This document shows, in pieces, positions 27,631 through 37,697 of a DNA stretch of 64,000 bases; the first letter of the stretch is position 1; the number at the start of each line of letters is the position of its first letter. The stretch is from NCBI GenBank assembly GCA_019635795.1, contig JAHBYV010000020.1, positions 1 through 64,000 on the forward strand. The letters run 5' to 3'. The notes below the pieces were generated by a model. It did no database searches, was not told where the DNA came from, and saw only the letters and a program-made list of their open reading frames with translations. Made by a program: the position numbers and the translations under genes. The DNA is from Rhizobiaceae bacterium. GTDB taxonomy: Bacteria > Pseudomonadota > Alphaproteobacteria > Rhizobiales > Rhizobiaceae.

Positions 27631-29517
27631 CTATTGTAGAGTTTGTGGAGGAAGCGCCGCGGAAACAAAAGGCGCATCCCACGATCCACCAACAAAGAAT
27701 GAAGCTTCGCGGCCATTCGGATTGAACAGCGAGACTTTGTCGCGCGATGCTACCGTGCCCGAAAGGGCCACGCCTCGCCCGGCGTAAGGCAGGATTCCTG
27801 AAAGGAACACAATGCGCGTTCCCGCTCGGACCTCGCCTTTCTTGATGCGACCGACCCCGTGCAAAATCGTTGCTTCAAAGTCTGCGGCATCAATTGCCAG
27901 CGAGCCCTTGGCAATGTCAGTCAGGGGGAAGAAACCGCCGCTGGCAGTTTTGGCGACAAGGGCTTCAAGATCAATGCCTTCAATTCTTCCCTTTCCGAAA
28001 TGAGCCGAAAGCGATCCGTCCGCGTAGTTCAACATAGTATCAAGCGAACCGCCTGAACCTTTCAATGTCAGCTTCAAATCGCCTTTTGAATGGGGAATGA
28101 CGTTCGGGAAACCAATTGCAGTTCCGAAATCGCCTCCCTTTATCGAATTGGCATTTATACTGAGTTCGATAATGGGGTTGCCGCTGCTCTCGTCGATATC
28201 GAGAGCGAGACTCAAGTCGCCGCCAAATCCTTTGGCTTCTTCGATGAGAAATCTTGCCCTGCCATTGCCAGATGTGAGCTGGCCTTTGACATCCGTAAGT
28301 TCAGAGCGGTCCAAGGTTGCCTTGCGAGCGGAAACGCCAATGTCAAAATCAGCTTCGTGCAACAGAGTGGCTGAGCCATCAGAGCCAACACGGTCATATG
28401 ACATAAGCGGTGTGAATACGGACACTAAGGACTGAACATCCAGCATATCGAACGCCAGTGCGCCAGAAACAGCGGGGCGGGTGCCCGCCTTGAGTGCCAG
28501 GTCACCATGACCCTCATTGCTATCGAGTGTAAGTGTCGTGCCAGGCAAGGTCACAACACCTCGCTGCCCGGTAATCCGACTCTCGAATTTTATTGAGCCG
28601 ATTGCCGACCCGGTTGAAATGCCAGCATTTGCCCATGCAATCGCGCGTCGTACTGATGGAATGTCGATGCTCGCATTCCCGTCGATGCGGCCTTCGCCTG
28701 CGCGTCTGACCTCTCCTTGCCATGTAACTTTAAGAGGCTCAGACGTAAGTGCTGCATTCATCGTGGTTGCAGCCCCTGCCAACAGCGCCAACGGAGATGC
28801 AGAGGAAAGCTCAAGACCCACCTCTTCGCCTCGCCAGGTTCCGCGAAGGGACACACTGCCGCTTGCGTTCAGTGCGGGCCAAATGACTTTGCCGGAAAGG
28901 CGGGTCACGACGTCATGTTGCTGGTCACCAATCATCTTGACGACCCGGCCATTGGAAAACTCGACTGTGCCGAACGGCGTCGTGGGAAAGCGCGAAAAAT
29001 CCGGCTTGTCAGGATCTGCGGCAATAAGATCACGTGTGGTTTCCACGGCCTGCGCAATGCGCCCGCTTGACGTCAGAAATTCCGGGCCGGGCTCGCCTAT
29101 GTTAGTCCCCATCCTGATAACGGGATTAACGAGCTTCACTTGTGAAAACGAGACGTTGCCGTTGAGCGCCTCAATTGCAGAAAGGTTGATTTCCACACGC
29201 TCGGCCTCGATGACTGCCGGGTTGTCCCAATCGCCCCACTGATAAAGAGTGACCCCGGCGAGGACTGCTTTAAAGGTTGGGAAAACTTCGATCTGCGGTG
29301 TGCTGGCAATTGCCACGCGAAACCCGCTCCAGGCGCTGAGCTCGATAGCGATCCGATTCCTGACCAGCTGAGTGGATGCGATCCAGGGCAGCGCGGCAAG
29401 CGAAAGCGCGCCCAGTGACACAAGGGCGATTAACGCGAAGATCGCGCGGCGTATCAAGACCGATGTGGTCGCTCCCGTCCGCCTCGAATCATTCGCTGCA
29501 ATCGGGCGATCAGTCAT
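27631..29517 (-). CDS. AsmA family protein
   Basis: A 628-aa envelope protein. An N-terminal membrane anchor (about residues 20-45, IRRAIFALIALVSLGALSLA) is followed by the AsmA domain (RNRIAIELSAWSGFRVAIA), a long beta-rich region, and a C-terminal AsmA-like part with GKGRIEGIDLEALV and GGSWDAPFVS. AsmA-like proteins are large beta-groove bridges thought to move phospholipids to the outer membrane or aid outer-membrane assembly. ATG at 29517 is preferred over GTG at 29523. Confidence 0.85.
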   Translation of the reverse strand: MTDRPIAANDSRRTGATTSVLIRRAIFALIALVSLGALSLAALPWIASTQLVRNRIAIELSAWSGFRVAIASTPQIEVFPTFKAVLAGVTLYQWGDWDNPAVIEAERVEINLSAIEALNGNVSFSQVKLVNPVIRMGTNIGEPGPEFLTSSGRIAQAVETTRDLIAADPDKPDFSRFPTTPFGTVEFSNGRVVKMIGDQQHDVVTRLSGKVIWPALNASGSVSLRGTWRGEEVGLELSSASPLALLAGAATTMNAALTSEPLKVTWQGEVRRAGEGRIDGNASIDIPSVRRAIAWANAGISTGSAIGSIKFESRITGQRGVVTLPGTTLTLDSNEGHGDLALKAGTRPAVSGALAFDMLDVQSLVSVFTPLMSYDRVGSDGSATLLHEADFDIGVSARKATLDRSELTDVKGQLTSGNGRARFLIEEAKGFGGDLSLALDIDESSGNPIIELSINANSIKGGDFGTAIGFPNVIPHSKGDLKLTLKGSGGSLDTMLNYADGSLSAHFGKGRIEGIDLEALVAKTASGGFFPLTDIAKGSLAIDAADFEATILHGVGRIKKGEVRAGTRIVFLSGILPYAGRGVALSGTVASRDKVSLFNPNGREASFFVGGSWDAPFVSAALPPQTLQ

Positions 29518-29682
29518 TCGCACCCATCATCTGTAGCTAGCCCTCGTTGGCGCAAACATGACATAGTTCACGTAAGCAGCAGTGTAAGGGCTGGCAAGGG
29601 CAAATCCATGGCAAAGACCGGGAGTGAACACTTGCAGTTGTGAGGGGCCTTGTGCTTCATGCGCAAATCGGAGGACTGGACT

Positions 29683-31641
29683 GTGAACAATTTGAAACCT
29701 TTATGGACCCCATCAGCTCAACGCATCGCCAATGAGCCAATTACAGAATTTATGGCTCAAGCATCCTATCGGGCGGGACGGGAATTTGCAGGCTACGATG
29801 AACTGCATTCCTGGTCTATCGAGGAGCCGGAGCTTTTTTGGGATCTGCTTTGGGATTGGACCGATGTCATTGGCGAGAAGGGCAGTGTGCGCATTTCTGA
29901 TGGCGACAAAATGCCCGGTGCCCAATTTTTTCCCGAAGCGCGTTTGAATTTTGCAGAAAATCTGCTGCGCGGAAAAGGAGCGGGCGACGCATTTGTGTTC
30001 CGCGGGGAGGACAAGGTTGCTCGCCGCATGAGTTGGGATGAGCTGCGGCACGAAGTTTCCAGACTGCAACAATTGTTCGTGTCATTGGGCGTCGAACAAG
30101 GCGATCGTGTTGCTGCCATGATGCCGAATATGCCGGAAACGGTGATCGCAATGCTCGCAGCGACATCGATTGGCGCCGTCTGGTCTTCCTGTTCACCAGA
30201 TTTCGGCGAACAGGGTGTCCTGGACCGTTTTGGTCAGATTGAACCCGTTATGCTTATCGTGCCTGATGGATATTGGTATGCGGGCAAGCGCATTGATATA
30301 GCTGACAAGGTTGCGACAATATCTGAAAAGCTGTCCAGCGTTCGTTCGGTACTCGTAGTTGATTATCTGGGTCAGGTTGAGGAAATCACCTCGCGCACGC
30401 CCAAGGCCGTCTCAATGAAAGAGGCCGTAGAGCCATTCGGTCCGATGCCGTTGACGTTCAATCGGCTGCCGTTCAAGCATCCGGTTTATATTCTCTATTC
30501 TTCGGGCACGACCGGTGTGCCGAAGTGCATTGTGCATGGCGCAGGGGGAACCTTGCTTCAGCATCTTAAGGAGCATCGTCTCCATTGCGGAATGGAGGCC
30601 GGCGACAGGGTATTTTATTTTACCACCTGCGGTTGGATGATGTGGAACTGGCTCGTATCCGCACTGGCCTGCGAAGCGAGCCTGATGCTGTATGACGGCT
30701 CGCCGTTCCATCCTGATGGCAATGTCCTTTTTGACTATGCGCAGGAAGAGAAGTTCACGTTCTTCGGCACGTCCGCGAAATTCATCGATACTTTGCGCAA
30801 ATCCGGACTGCGCCCGGCCGACACGCACGATCTTTCTGCATTAAAGGTACTCACATCCACGGGCTCGCCGCTATCTCCGGAAGGGTTCGCTTTTGTCTAT
30901 GATGGCATCAAGGCGGATATTCACTTGGCTTCTATGTCGGGTGGCACCGATATTCTGTGCTGCTTCGTGCTGGGGGTTCCGACCAAACCGGTATGGACAG
31001 GCGAAATTCAAGGCGCAGGTCTGGGGATGGCTGTCGACGTATGGGATGATAATGGCAGCCCCGTTCGCGAGGAGAAGGGCGAGTTGGTTTGCACCAAGCC
31101 CTTCCCGTCAATGCCGATCGGATTTTGGAACGACCCCGATGGCGCTCGATACAGGGCAGCCTATTTCGAACGCTTCGACAATATTTGGTGTCATGGCGAT
31201 TTCGCGGAATGGACCGCGAATGGCGGGATGATTATCCATGGCCGTTCGGACGCTACACTTAACCCCGGTGGGGTAAGAATCGGGACGGCCGAGATTTACA
31301 ATCAGGTGGAACAGATGGAAGAAGTTGCCGAAGCAATGTGCATCGGCCAAGACTTTGAGGACGATGTTCGTGTTGTCCTTTTTGTGCGTCTTGCGAATGG
31401 CGTGACGCTTGATGAGGACTTGCAAAAGCGTATCAAGGCAAAGATCCGTACGGGAGCCAGCCCTCGGCACGTGCCGGCGAAGATCGTAGCGGTAGCGGAT
31501 ATTCCACGTACAAAATCTGGAAAGATTACCGAGCTTGCGGTTCGTGATATCGTTCACGGTCGCGCGGTCAAGAACAAGGAAGCGCTTGCAAATCCGGAAG
31601 CACTCGACCTCTTCAAAGATCTGGAGGAGTTGAGATCCTGA
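29683..31641 (+). CDS. Acetoacetyl-CoA synthetase
   Basis: A 652-aa adenylate-forming enzyme that activates acetoacetate with CoA and ATP, linking ketone bodies and PHB breakdown to central metabolism. The AMP-binding core is [20 protein letters not shown], with the family-specific [20 protein letters not shown] and the C-terminal lysine segment [11 protein letters not shown] chose GTG at 29683 because GGAGG lies eight bases before it; upstream in-frame codons have no such site. The phasin gene 6 kb away fits a PHB cycle. Confidence 0.92.
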   Translation: MNNLKPLWTPSAQRIANEPITEFMAQASYRAGREFAGYDELHSWSIEEPELFWDLLWDWTDVIGEKGSVRISDGDKMPGAQFFPEARLNFAENLLRGKGAGDAFVFRGEDKVARRMSWDELRHEVSRLQQLFVSLGVEQGDRVAAMMPNMPETVIAMLAATSIGAVWSSCSPDFGEQGVLDRFGQIEPVMLIVPDGYWYAGKRIDIADKVATISEKLSSVRSVLVVDYLGQVEEITSRTPKAVSMKEAVEPFGPMPLTFNRLPFKHPVYILYSSGTTGVPKCIVHGAGGTLLQHLKEHRLHCGMEAGDRVFYFTTCGWMMWNWLVSALACEASLMLYDGSPFHPDGNVLFDYAQEEKFTFFGTSAKFIDTLRKSGLRPADTHDLSALKVLTSTGSPLSPEGFAFVYDGIKADIHLASMSGGTDILCCFVLGVPTKPVWTGEIQGAGLGMAVDVWDDNGSPVREEKGELVCTKPFPSMPIGFWNDPDGARYRAAYFERFDNIWCHGDFAEWTANGGMIIHGRSDATLNPGGVRIGTAEIYNQVEQMEEVAEAMCIGQDFEDDVRVVLFVRLANGVTLDEDLQKRIKAKIRTGASPRHVPAKIVAVADIPRTKSGKITELAVRDIVHGRAVKNKEALANPEALDLFKDLEELRS

Positions 31642-31821
31642 CGGGTTGAAGGCTCAGAGGAGTGTCCACTTTGTTTCTTTCTCGCAATAGATAAGGCTAA
31701 ACCACCGTGGAGTCCGTTAAGGATTTGTTAACGGGCGCTGGTGATAGTTATGCTGGATTTGCGAGGAAGTGCATCTGCGGCGGACATTCTCCTGAGCCAT
31801 TGAACACGCAGCAATATTATC

Positions 31822-31848
31822 AAAGGCGCTTAAACGGCGCCTTTTTCT
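31822..31848. terminator. Bidirectional rho-independent terminator
   Basis: The stem AAAGGCGC / GCGCCTTT with a 7-base loop is followed on the + strand by TTTTTCTTT. It can serve the acetoacetyl-CoA synthetase transcript on the + strand. It abuts the stop of fbpB on the minus strand. The about 180 bp between the synthetase stop and the hairpin hold nothing else I can support. Confidence 0.8.
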
Positions 31849-33321
31849 TTAAGCACTGCGGTCATCAGAAAGCATACGAGACAGAATTGCCACGGGCAAA
31901 AGAGCTGTTGCGACAATCAGCAATGACGCGAACGCGCCGTCTTCCGGGGCACCGCGCGAGGCCTGTTCATACACATATGTAGCAAGTGTATTGAAACCGA
32001 ACGGACGAAGCAGAATCGTTGCGGAAAGTTCCTTGATCGTATCCACGAAAACCAGCACTGCGGCTGTCAGGATAGCAGGCGTCAGCAGCGGCAACAAAAC
32101 CAGTCTTGCGCTTTCCCCGGCTGTGTGTCCGAGACTGCGCGCGGCAGCTTCGATATTGGGCGGGAGCTTGTCATGCCCGCTGCGAATGGCCCCCTCTGCC
32201 AACGCGATGAACCTGATAACACAGGCAATAACAACAGCAGCAGCCGACCCGGTAAAAATGAGCCCGGTTGAGGTATCGAAAGCGACACGACTGAATTGAT
32301 CGATGCCGTTGTCGAGCCGGCTGAGAACGAATAGCAGGCCTAATGCCAGAATGCCCCCCGGCAGGGCGTACCCCATTGAAGCGATACGCGTTTCCAGCGG
32401 CGAAACGCGTGTGCGCGCATAGCGGTTGGTATAGATCAACAAGCCCGCAATCACGACGGTACAAAACGCTGTCGCGCTGGCAGTAATGACGCTGTTGAGG
32501 AAGGCGCTGGCAAGTTCGCCGGTCCATAATTGATCCATTCGCCGATAGGCATAGCGCCCAAAAACAAAGAGCGGGATTCCGAAACCCACGAGTGCAGGGA
32601 TCGCCAAGATTACTGGAGCCAAAACTGCCCCAGGACCGCGCAATCGCAAACGCGGCGGTATCGCCTTGAGTTGAGAGGAACGCTGTGCTGCAAATCTCTG
32701 CTTGCGACGCGCCCAACCTTCGGCAACCAATAGCGCCAGGACAATGGCCAGCAGGAAAAGAGCGATCTGCGCGCCGCCAGCCAGCGAGCCCCGGTTCAAC
32801 CACGTTGCATAGACAGAGAAGGTGAGTGTTCTCACCCCAAGATATTCTGACGCGCCAATGTCATTCAGTGTTTCCATCAATACCAGGGCGACACCTGCCA
32901 CGATTGCCGGACGCGCGAGGGGCAGCAGCACTTTGAAAAAGGTGCGGGCGCGATTTGCACCGAGCGTTCGGGCAGCGTCCGCGACATTGCGAGACTGCAT
33001 CAGGAAAACGACGCGGGCGGTCAGATAAACATATGGATATAGGACACTGCTCATAACCAGCGCTGCGCCGCCGGTGGTTCTGATATCGGGAAACCAGTAA
33101 TCCCGGATCGTTTGAAATCCAAAGAGATATCTGACGAGCGTTTGGACCGGGCCGGAATAATGAAAGAATTCACCCAGCGCGTAGGCTGCCAGATAAGGCG
33201 GTACGGCAAGTGGAAGAACTATCGCCCATGACAATGTTCGCCGGAAGGGGAAATCATAAGCAGCAATGGCATATGCCGAAATGACCCCAACTGTGGCAGT
33301 TGAGGCAGACACGAGCAACAA
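31849..33321 (-). CDS. fbpB: Ferric iron ABC transporter permease (FbpB/SfuB)
   Basis: At least 490 aa, a fused two-domain permease with about twelve transmembrane segments and two EAA-like loops (DAARTLGANRARTFFKVLLP and EAAARSLGHTAGESARLVLL). It moves Fe3+ delivered by FbpA. The coordinates use the first standard start, TTG at 33321, but the frame stays open to 33591 and its translation upstream looks like the true N-terminus: a first transmembrane segment (HILSGLIALAVASPVLALIA) and GEDWPHIARNVLPQSAATT. No ATG, GTG or TTG occurs in that stretch. The start is therefore non-canonical, mutated, or affected by a sequence error. A hairpin separates it from fbpA. Confidence 0.85.
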   Translation of the reverse strand: MLLVSASTATVGVISAYAIAAYDFPFRRTLSWAIVLPLAVPPYLAAYALGEFFHYSGPVQTLVRYLFGFQTIRDYWFPDIRTTGGAALVMSSVLYPYVYLTARVVFLMQSRNVADAARTLGANRARTFFKVLLPLARPAIVAGVALVLMETLNDIGASEYLGVRTLTFSVYATWLNRGSLAGGAQIALFLLAIVLALLVAEGWARRKQRFAAQRSSQLKAIPPRLRLRGPGAVLAPVILAIPALVGFGIPLFVFGRYAYRRMDQLWTGELASAFLNSVITASATAFCTVVIAGLLIYTNRYARTRVSPLETRIASMGYALPGGILALGLLFVLSRLDNGIDQFSRVAFDTSTGLIFTGSAAAVVIACVIRFIALAEGAIRSGHDKLPPNIEAAARSLGHTAGESARLVLLPLLTPAILTAAVLVFVDTIKELSATILLRPFGFNTLATYVYEQASRGAPEDGAFASLLIVATALLPVAILSRMLSDDRSA

Positions 33322-33503
33322 AAGCCAGATGGTGGTTGCGGCGGATTGAGGTAGAACATTGCGCGCAATATGCGGCCAATCCTCACCCCCTCCGGTCAGT
33401 GCAATCGCAATGAGTGCTAGGACGGGTGATGCTACAGCGAGCGCAATAAGCCCGGAAAGTATATGGAGTAGGGGGTGTCTTTGGCCCTTTACGCGCTTGG
33501 CGC

Positions 33504-33544
33504 GGTCAAAAAGGCGAAAAGCCGGGGCGACGGCGCGCCCCGGC
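33504..33544 (-). terminator. Strong hairpin between fbpA and fbpB
   Basis: GCCGGGGCG (33521-33529) pairs perfectly with CGCCCCGGC (33536-33544). On the minus strand it is followed by TTTTCGCCTTTTT. It stands just after the fbpA stop and probably terminates most transcripts there, keeping permease levels below those of the binding protein. Confidence 0.75.
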
Positions 33545-33572
33545 TGGATACCGGCAGTTTGTGGAAACTCGC

Positions 33573-34613
33573 TCAGCTGCTTGGGCCGTCATCGAGGCCG
33601 ACACGGTCGACCATCTCAGACGCCTCTTTGCGATGGCCCGCAATGTCCGCGAGTGGCAGCGTGTCAGCTTTCAGTTCACCGAAGGATTTCACCATTTCGG
33701 AAGGCTCAAGCCCATTCTCCACCGGATACTCAAAGTTCTTCTCGGCGTATATGGCTTGCGCTTCATGGCTGGACAAAAACTGGATCAGTTTGACAGCATT
33801 TTCCTTATGCGGTGCGTATTTCGCGAGCGCTGCACCTGAAATATTTACGTGCGTGAGGCCGTTCTCGAAGGTCGGGAAAAGGACGTTGATCGCATTGCCC
33901 CATTCCTTCTCTTCCGGATCTTTTTCGTTCGTGCGCATCAGCCCCACATAGTAGGTATTCCCGATTGCGATATCGCACTCGCCCGCTGCAATGGCCTTGG
34001 CTTGCGGTCTGTCACCGCCATCCGGCTTGCGCGCAAGGTTCGCTTTGAGGCCCTTCATCCATTCTTCTGTCTTCTCTGGTCCCCAATGCGCGATAGCTGC
34101 ACCAAATAGACCAAGATTATAGTCATGCTGCCCAGAGCGCATGCAAATCTTGCCCTTCCACTTCGGATCAGCGAGATCGGCATAAGTTATGGATATATCT
34201 TTCACACGATCCTTTGAGGCATAGACGACGCGCGCGCGTTTCGTAAGGCCGAACCAGTGACCTTCCGGATCGCGATATTCAGCAGAGACGTTCTTGTTTA
34301 TGGTCTCATCGACGAGCGACTGGGTGATGCCCTTCGCCTTGGCGTTAGTGAGCCGGGCGATGTCGACTGTCATAATCACGTCTGCGGGGGAATTTTGACC
34401 TTCAGCCAGCACGCGCTCTTCAAGGCCCTTATCGAGGAAAAGAACTTCAGTCTTGATCCCGGTTTCCTTCGTGAATGCGTCAAGCACGGGCTGAATGAGG
34501 GCAGGCTGCCGGTAGGTGTAAATGTTGACAACACCATCAGCCAAAGCGCTACCGCCAAAAAGGGTCGCGGTGAGCGAACCAAGTATTGCAGTTCGCAGCA
34601 TGTTCTTTTTCAT
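33573..34613 (-). CDS. fbpA: Ferric iron ABC transporter, periplasmic binding protein
   Basis: A 346-aa member of the FbpA/AfuA family. A signal peptide (cleavage near ALA-DGVV) precedes VVNIYTYRQPALIQPVLDAF. The Fe3+-binding region is recognisable, including the paired tyrosines in GNTYYVGL. ATG at 34613 follows GAGGTGG. A perfect Irr-type palindrome lies about 105 bp upstream, so the gene is probably iron-regulated. The expected ATPase gene (fbpC) is not present next to fbpA/fbpB. Confidence 0.92.
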   Translation of the reverse strand: MKKNMLRTAILGSLTATLFGGSALADGVVNIYTYRQPALIQPVLDAFTKETGIKTEVLFLDKGLEERVLAEGQNSPADVIMTVDIARLTNAKAKGITQSLVDETINKNVSAEYRDPEGHWFGLTKRARVVYASKDRVKDISITYADLADPKWKGKICMRSGQHDYNLGLFGAAIAHWGPEKTEEWMKGLKANLARKPDGGDRPQAKAIAAGECDIAIGNTYYVGLMRTNEKDPEEKEWGNAINVLFPTFENGLTHVNISGAALAKYAPHKENAVKLIQFLSSHEAQAIYAEKNFEYPVENGLEPSEMVKSFGELKADTLPLADIAGHRKEASEMVDRVGLDDGPSS

Positions 34614-34718
34614 CGACGCCACCTCGGTCGTTTTCGATTTCACTCCGCAGCATGCGGCGAAGCCCTATTTCACTATTTCTGGCGAGTGGTCAATTGAAAA
34701 CACCAATAAATTCAATAG

Positions 34719-34735
34719 TTTAGAATTATTCTAAA
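34719..34735. promoter_or_regulatory. Irr-type iron control element upstream of fbpA
   Basis: TTTAGAATTATTCTAAA is a perfect palindrome (7-bp arms, 3-base centre) in an AT-rich stretch about 105 bp before the fbpA start. It matches the ICE/Irr-box pattern of Hyphomicrobiales, to which the heme-responsive regulator Irr binds under iron limitation. The position in front of an iron transporter supports it. Confidence 0.75.
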
Positions 34736-34817
34736 GTGGACAATTGCACACATGATTCAACGAGATGGGGCTTTATGGTTTATGTTCATCACTAAAAATT
34801 GACAAAATGCCGCAACT

Positions 34818-37697
34818 TTACTGGGCAAGGACACGCGTTGAAGCGAAGGTAATCTCGACCAAAGTGCCTTCCCCCGGCGCGGACTGAATTGAGAAATGGG
34901 CGCGATTGGCCTCAGCCATTGCCTTGGTAAGTGGAAGGCCGAGGCCGGTTCCGTCGCCGCGAGAGCGTTGCAGGGTATTGATTTGCCTGAACGGTTTCAT
35001 CGCCTGTTCGATATCGGCCTGGCTCATGCCTACGCCCGTATCGCGAACCCTCATAACCACGTCGCCGCTGCGTTCATAAGATGTCGAGACCACAACCTGG
35101 CCACCGGCCTGCGTGTAGCGAACCGCATTGGAGAGAATATTGAGCGCGATCTGCTTGATGCTGCGCAAGTCCGCAACAATGTCGGGAAGGCGAGGGTAGA
35201 AGCTTGAGCGAATAATGACGCGTTCGCGATTCGCCTGCGGCTGCATGAGCGCGACCGCTTCCGACAGAACATCGTTCAGGGCAACGGCTTCGTAGGCCAT
35301 TTCCTGCTGCCCGGCCTCGATCTTGGAAATATCCAGAAGATCGTTGACCAGGTCCAGCACATGCGTGCCTGAACGGTTTATGTCCCTTAGATAATCGCGG
35401 TATCGGTCGTTGGGGATTTTGCCGAAACGCTCGTCCAGCATCAGCTCCGAAAAGCCAATGATAGCGTTGAGGGGAGTACGGATTTCGTGGCTGACGCGCG
35501 CAAGAAAGTCGCTCTTTTGTGACGATGCGTGTTCGGCCTCGGATTTGGCCTTCGTGAGCTCTTCTTCAGCGCGCTTCCATTGCGTGATGTCGCGCACCAC
35601 AGCGCAATATCCGGTGTCGCCCGGAAGCCGACCAATGGTCATGAACATTGGGATAAGGCGACCTTCCGCCTCGCGTCCTATTACTTCGCGACCGTCGTTC
35701 AGCACGCTCGCAACGCCATTCTGGTAAAGGCTTGCCAGATAGTCCGCTACTGCGCGCTGGCTTTCGATTGCGAAAAGGGAAACCAGCGGCTTGCCGCGTA
35801 CATCTTCGCTGTTAAATCCGAATAGCGCTTCAGCAGGATGACTGATTGAGCGTATATGTCCGTCGCGGTCAATCAGGACCACGCCGTCGGTTGCGGTATC
35901 GACGATGGTGCGCATCTCATCAAGAAGCGACCGCATTTCTTCAATTGCCGCGGTGTCGGTAGCGTCTCCGACCTTGCGCACGACGAGCATCAGGGCTCGC
36001 TTCCCGGCCCACGGCACAAAGCGCATGATAGCCTCGACCGGAAATTCGTTCCCGGCGCGTGAGCGCATCCTGACTTTGTGGCCAGTGTCCTGCGAGAGCT
36101 CTTCGTAGGGCTCTGGAAAAAGTGCATCCAGCCCCCCTTCCTGAATGAGCTCACCAATATCCTCAAAGTCCGTCAGTGCCAGGAACTCAGGGTTTGCATA
36201 GTGCAGCATGTCCCCGGAATGAATAAGGATAGGAACCGGCAATTTGTCCAATATGGATGTATCCGGGCGGGGTTCAATCGACGGGGCCTTCTCCAACGGC
36301 GACGAACTTGATTGCGGTTCAGCCTTGGCCTCAGACATCACTGGTTCGGCGATGGCGGGCGCTTCTCGATCCTGCCGCTGGTCTCGCTTCAAACGCTCCC
36401 CGATCTCGCGAAATGCCAGCCTTTCGATCTCGGACAGCGAGCGGCCCGCTGATGTTCGCTGTTCAACCACGCTCTCTGGCGGGAGCAGGCCGCGTTCGTC
36501 GGTATGAGAAATCGGTTCTGTGGAGATCGTTATATTCTGTGGCGTGGTCTCGTGCGTTTGCGCGAGTATTCCCATGGTTCCGGGAACCAGAGACAACCCG
36601 ATGCGCTCTGGATCATTCTCAGCTTCATCGAGACGCAGAATGCCGAATCCGCGAAATCCTTCGAAGTTGCGGTCACGATCATAGATCGGCAAAGCAGCCA
36701 GATCGACCGGTGCATGCAGTGCTGTGCCTGCTATTGGCCAGTACACAGTCCGCCCGGACCACGTGTCTCTCCGTTCCAGCAACCCTGCGATTTCCCGGTC
36801 AGGGTCCATGCCAAACACGGTAGCGACTGTGGAAAATTGCCTGCCAATAACGTCTGCTGCAGGCGCGCCGACAGCGCGAACAAACTCTTCTGAGATTGCG
36901 CTGAAGCGCCCTTCGGCATCTGTTCTCCATACAAATCGCACCGACGATACAGGATTGAGTTCGTCAGCGTCCGCCAATTGCGGCGCTTGCGTCGTCTCAG
37001 TTTGAGCAGGCACCTGTTGTGCTGGCTCTTCGATCGGCTCTTCAACCGCGATAAGCAAATGGGTCGCAGGTTCGTCGTCCAGCAGTGCGAAGGCGCAAGG
37101 CAGTCGGCCTTTAGGCGTGGCCAAAGGCCGCTTGATTAGCCTGTCTGGCTGGAATCTAACTTCGCGTGCCAGATCCTCAAGCTCGGTCGCGCTGATACCA
37201 AGATCAGCCAATGTCGGGGTTGCTGCTATGATCTCGGCATTGCCGCCGATGATCGCGGCCGCCTGACCATTGCGAACCAACCCCATGAGACTCAATTCAG
37301 CGCACTCGGCACGTGAGCGGTCTTTGGCAGCGGGCAGGGTGCTTGCAAGCAAAATTCCATAATCCCCGGCGGGCAATTGTAGCCTGCTGGCCGACATGGT
37401 GACCAATTCAGAGGAGGTGCCTGAAGGAAAGCGCAAGGCAAGGCTTCTGTTGACGCCGATCTCAGGAAAGCCGCTCAGTGATTCGATCTGCCGTCGTGTG
37501 ATGGAATTCAGGCCGGAAGGTCGGCCTTGCGCATCTTCCACATCGGTGAAGCCAAGAAGAACGGCACCTGCGCCATTCGCCCAGAGCACCTGATCCAGCG
37601 ATTGCGATAAAAGCACGAGCGTATCGCCGCGCACGAAACGTTCGCGCACGCCATCAAGCACCGCAATATCGACAAACGAATACGGCCTGGCTCCCAT
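34818..37697 (-). CDS. PAS-domain sensor histidine kinase, PdhS/DivJ-PleC type
   Basis: A 959-aa soluble kinase without transmembrane segments. A long, low-conservation N-terminal part with PAS-like segments (around 260 and 490) is followed by a clear PAS domain (ATDGVVLIDRDGHIRSISHPA, near 615). The catalytic core has HisKA phosphoacceptor His in ARVSHEIRTPLNAIIGFSEL, N-box NILSNAVRY, G1 DTGVGM and G2 GDGTGLGLPL. The core strongly resembles PdhS of Brucella and Agrobacterium, which acts on DivK and the CtrA cell-cycle pathway. ATG at 37697 is taken from GGTGGGAG immediately upstream. The cell-cycle role is inferred from family similarity. Confidence 0.82.
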   Translation of the reverse strand: MGARPYSFVDIAVLDGVRERFVRGDTLVLLSQSLDQVLWANGAGAVLLGFTDVEDAQGRPSGLNSITRRQIESLSGFPEIGVNRSLALRFPSGTSSELVTMSASRLQLPAGDYGILLASTLPAAKDRSRAECAELSLMGLVRNGQAAAIIGGNAEIIAATPTLADLGISATELEDLAREVRFQPDRLIKRPLATPKGRLPCAFALLDDEPATHLLIAVEEPIEEPAQQVPAQTETTQAPQLADADELNPVSSVRFVWRTDAEGRFSAISEEFVRAVGAPAADVIGRQFSTVATVFGMDPDREIAGLLERRDTWSGRTVYWPIAGTALHAPVDLAALPIYDRDRNFEGFRGFGILRLDEAENDPERIGLSLVPGTMGILAQTHETTPQNITISTEPISHTDERGLLPPESVVEQRTSAGRSLSEIERLAFREIGERLKRDQRQDREAPAIAEPVMSEAKAEPQSSSSPLEKAPSIEPRPDTSILDKLPVPILIHSGDMLHYANPEFLALTDFEDIGELIQEGGLDALFPEPYEELSQDTGHKVRMRSRAGNEFPVEAIMRFVPWAGKRALMLVVRKVGDATDTAAIEEMRSLLDEMRTIVDTATDGVVLIDRDGHIRSISHPAEALFGFNSEDVRGKPLVSLFAIESQRAVADYLASLYQNGVASVLNDGREVIGREAEGRLIPMFMTIGRLPGDTGYCAVVRDITQWKRAEEELTKAKSEAEHASSQKSDFLARVSHEIRTPLNAIIGFSELMLDERFGKIPNDRYRDYLRDINRSGTHVLDLVNDLLDISKIEAGQQEMAYEAVALNDVLSEAVALMQPQANRERVIIRSSFYPRLPDIVADLRSIKQIALNILSNAVRYTQAGGQVVVSTSYERSGDVVMRVRDTGVGMSQADIEQAMKPFRQINTLQRSRGDGTGLGLPLTKAMAEANRAHFSIQSAPGEGTLVEITFASTRVLAQ

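Noticed and set aside
31707-31982. 91-aa + strand frame starting with GTG in the acetoacetyl-CoA synthetase / fbpB gap
   Set aside because: It runs through the terminator hairpin into fbpB on the opposite strand and resembles no protein; a chance frame.
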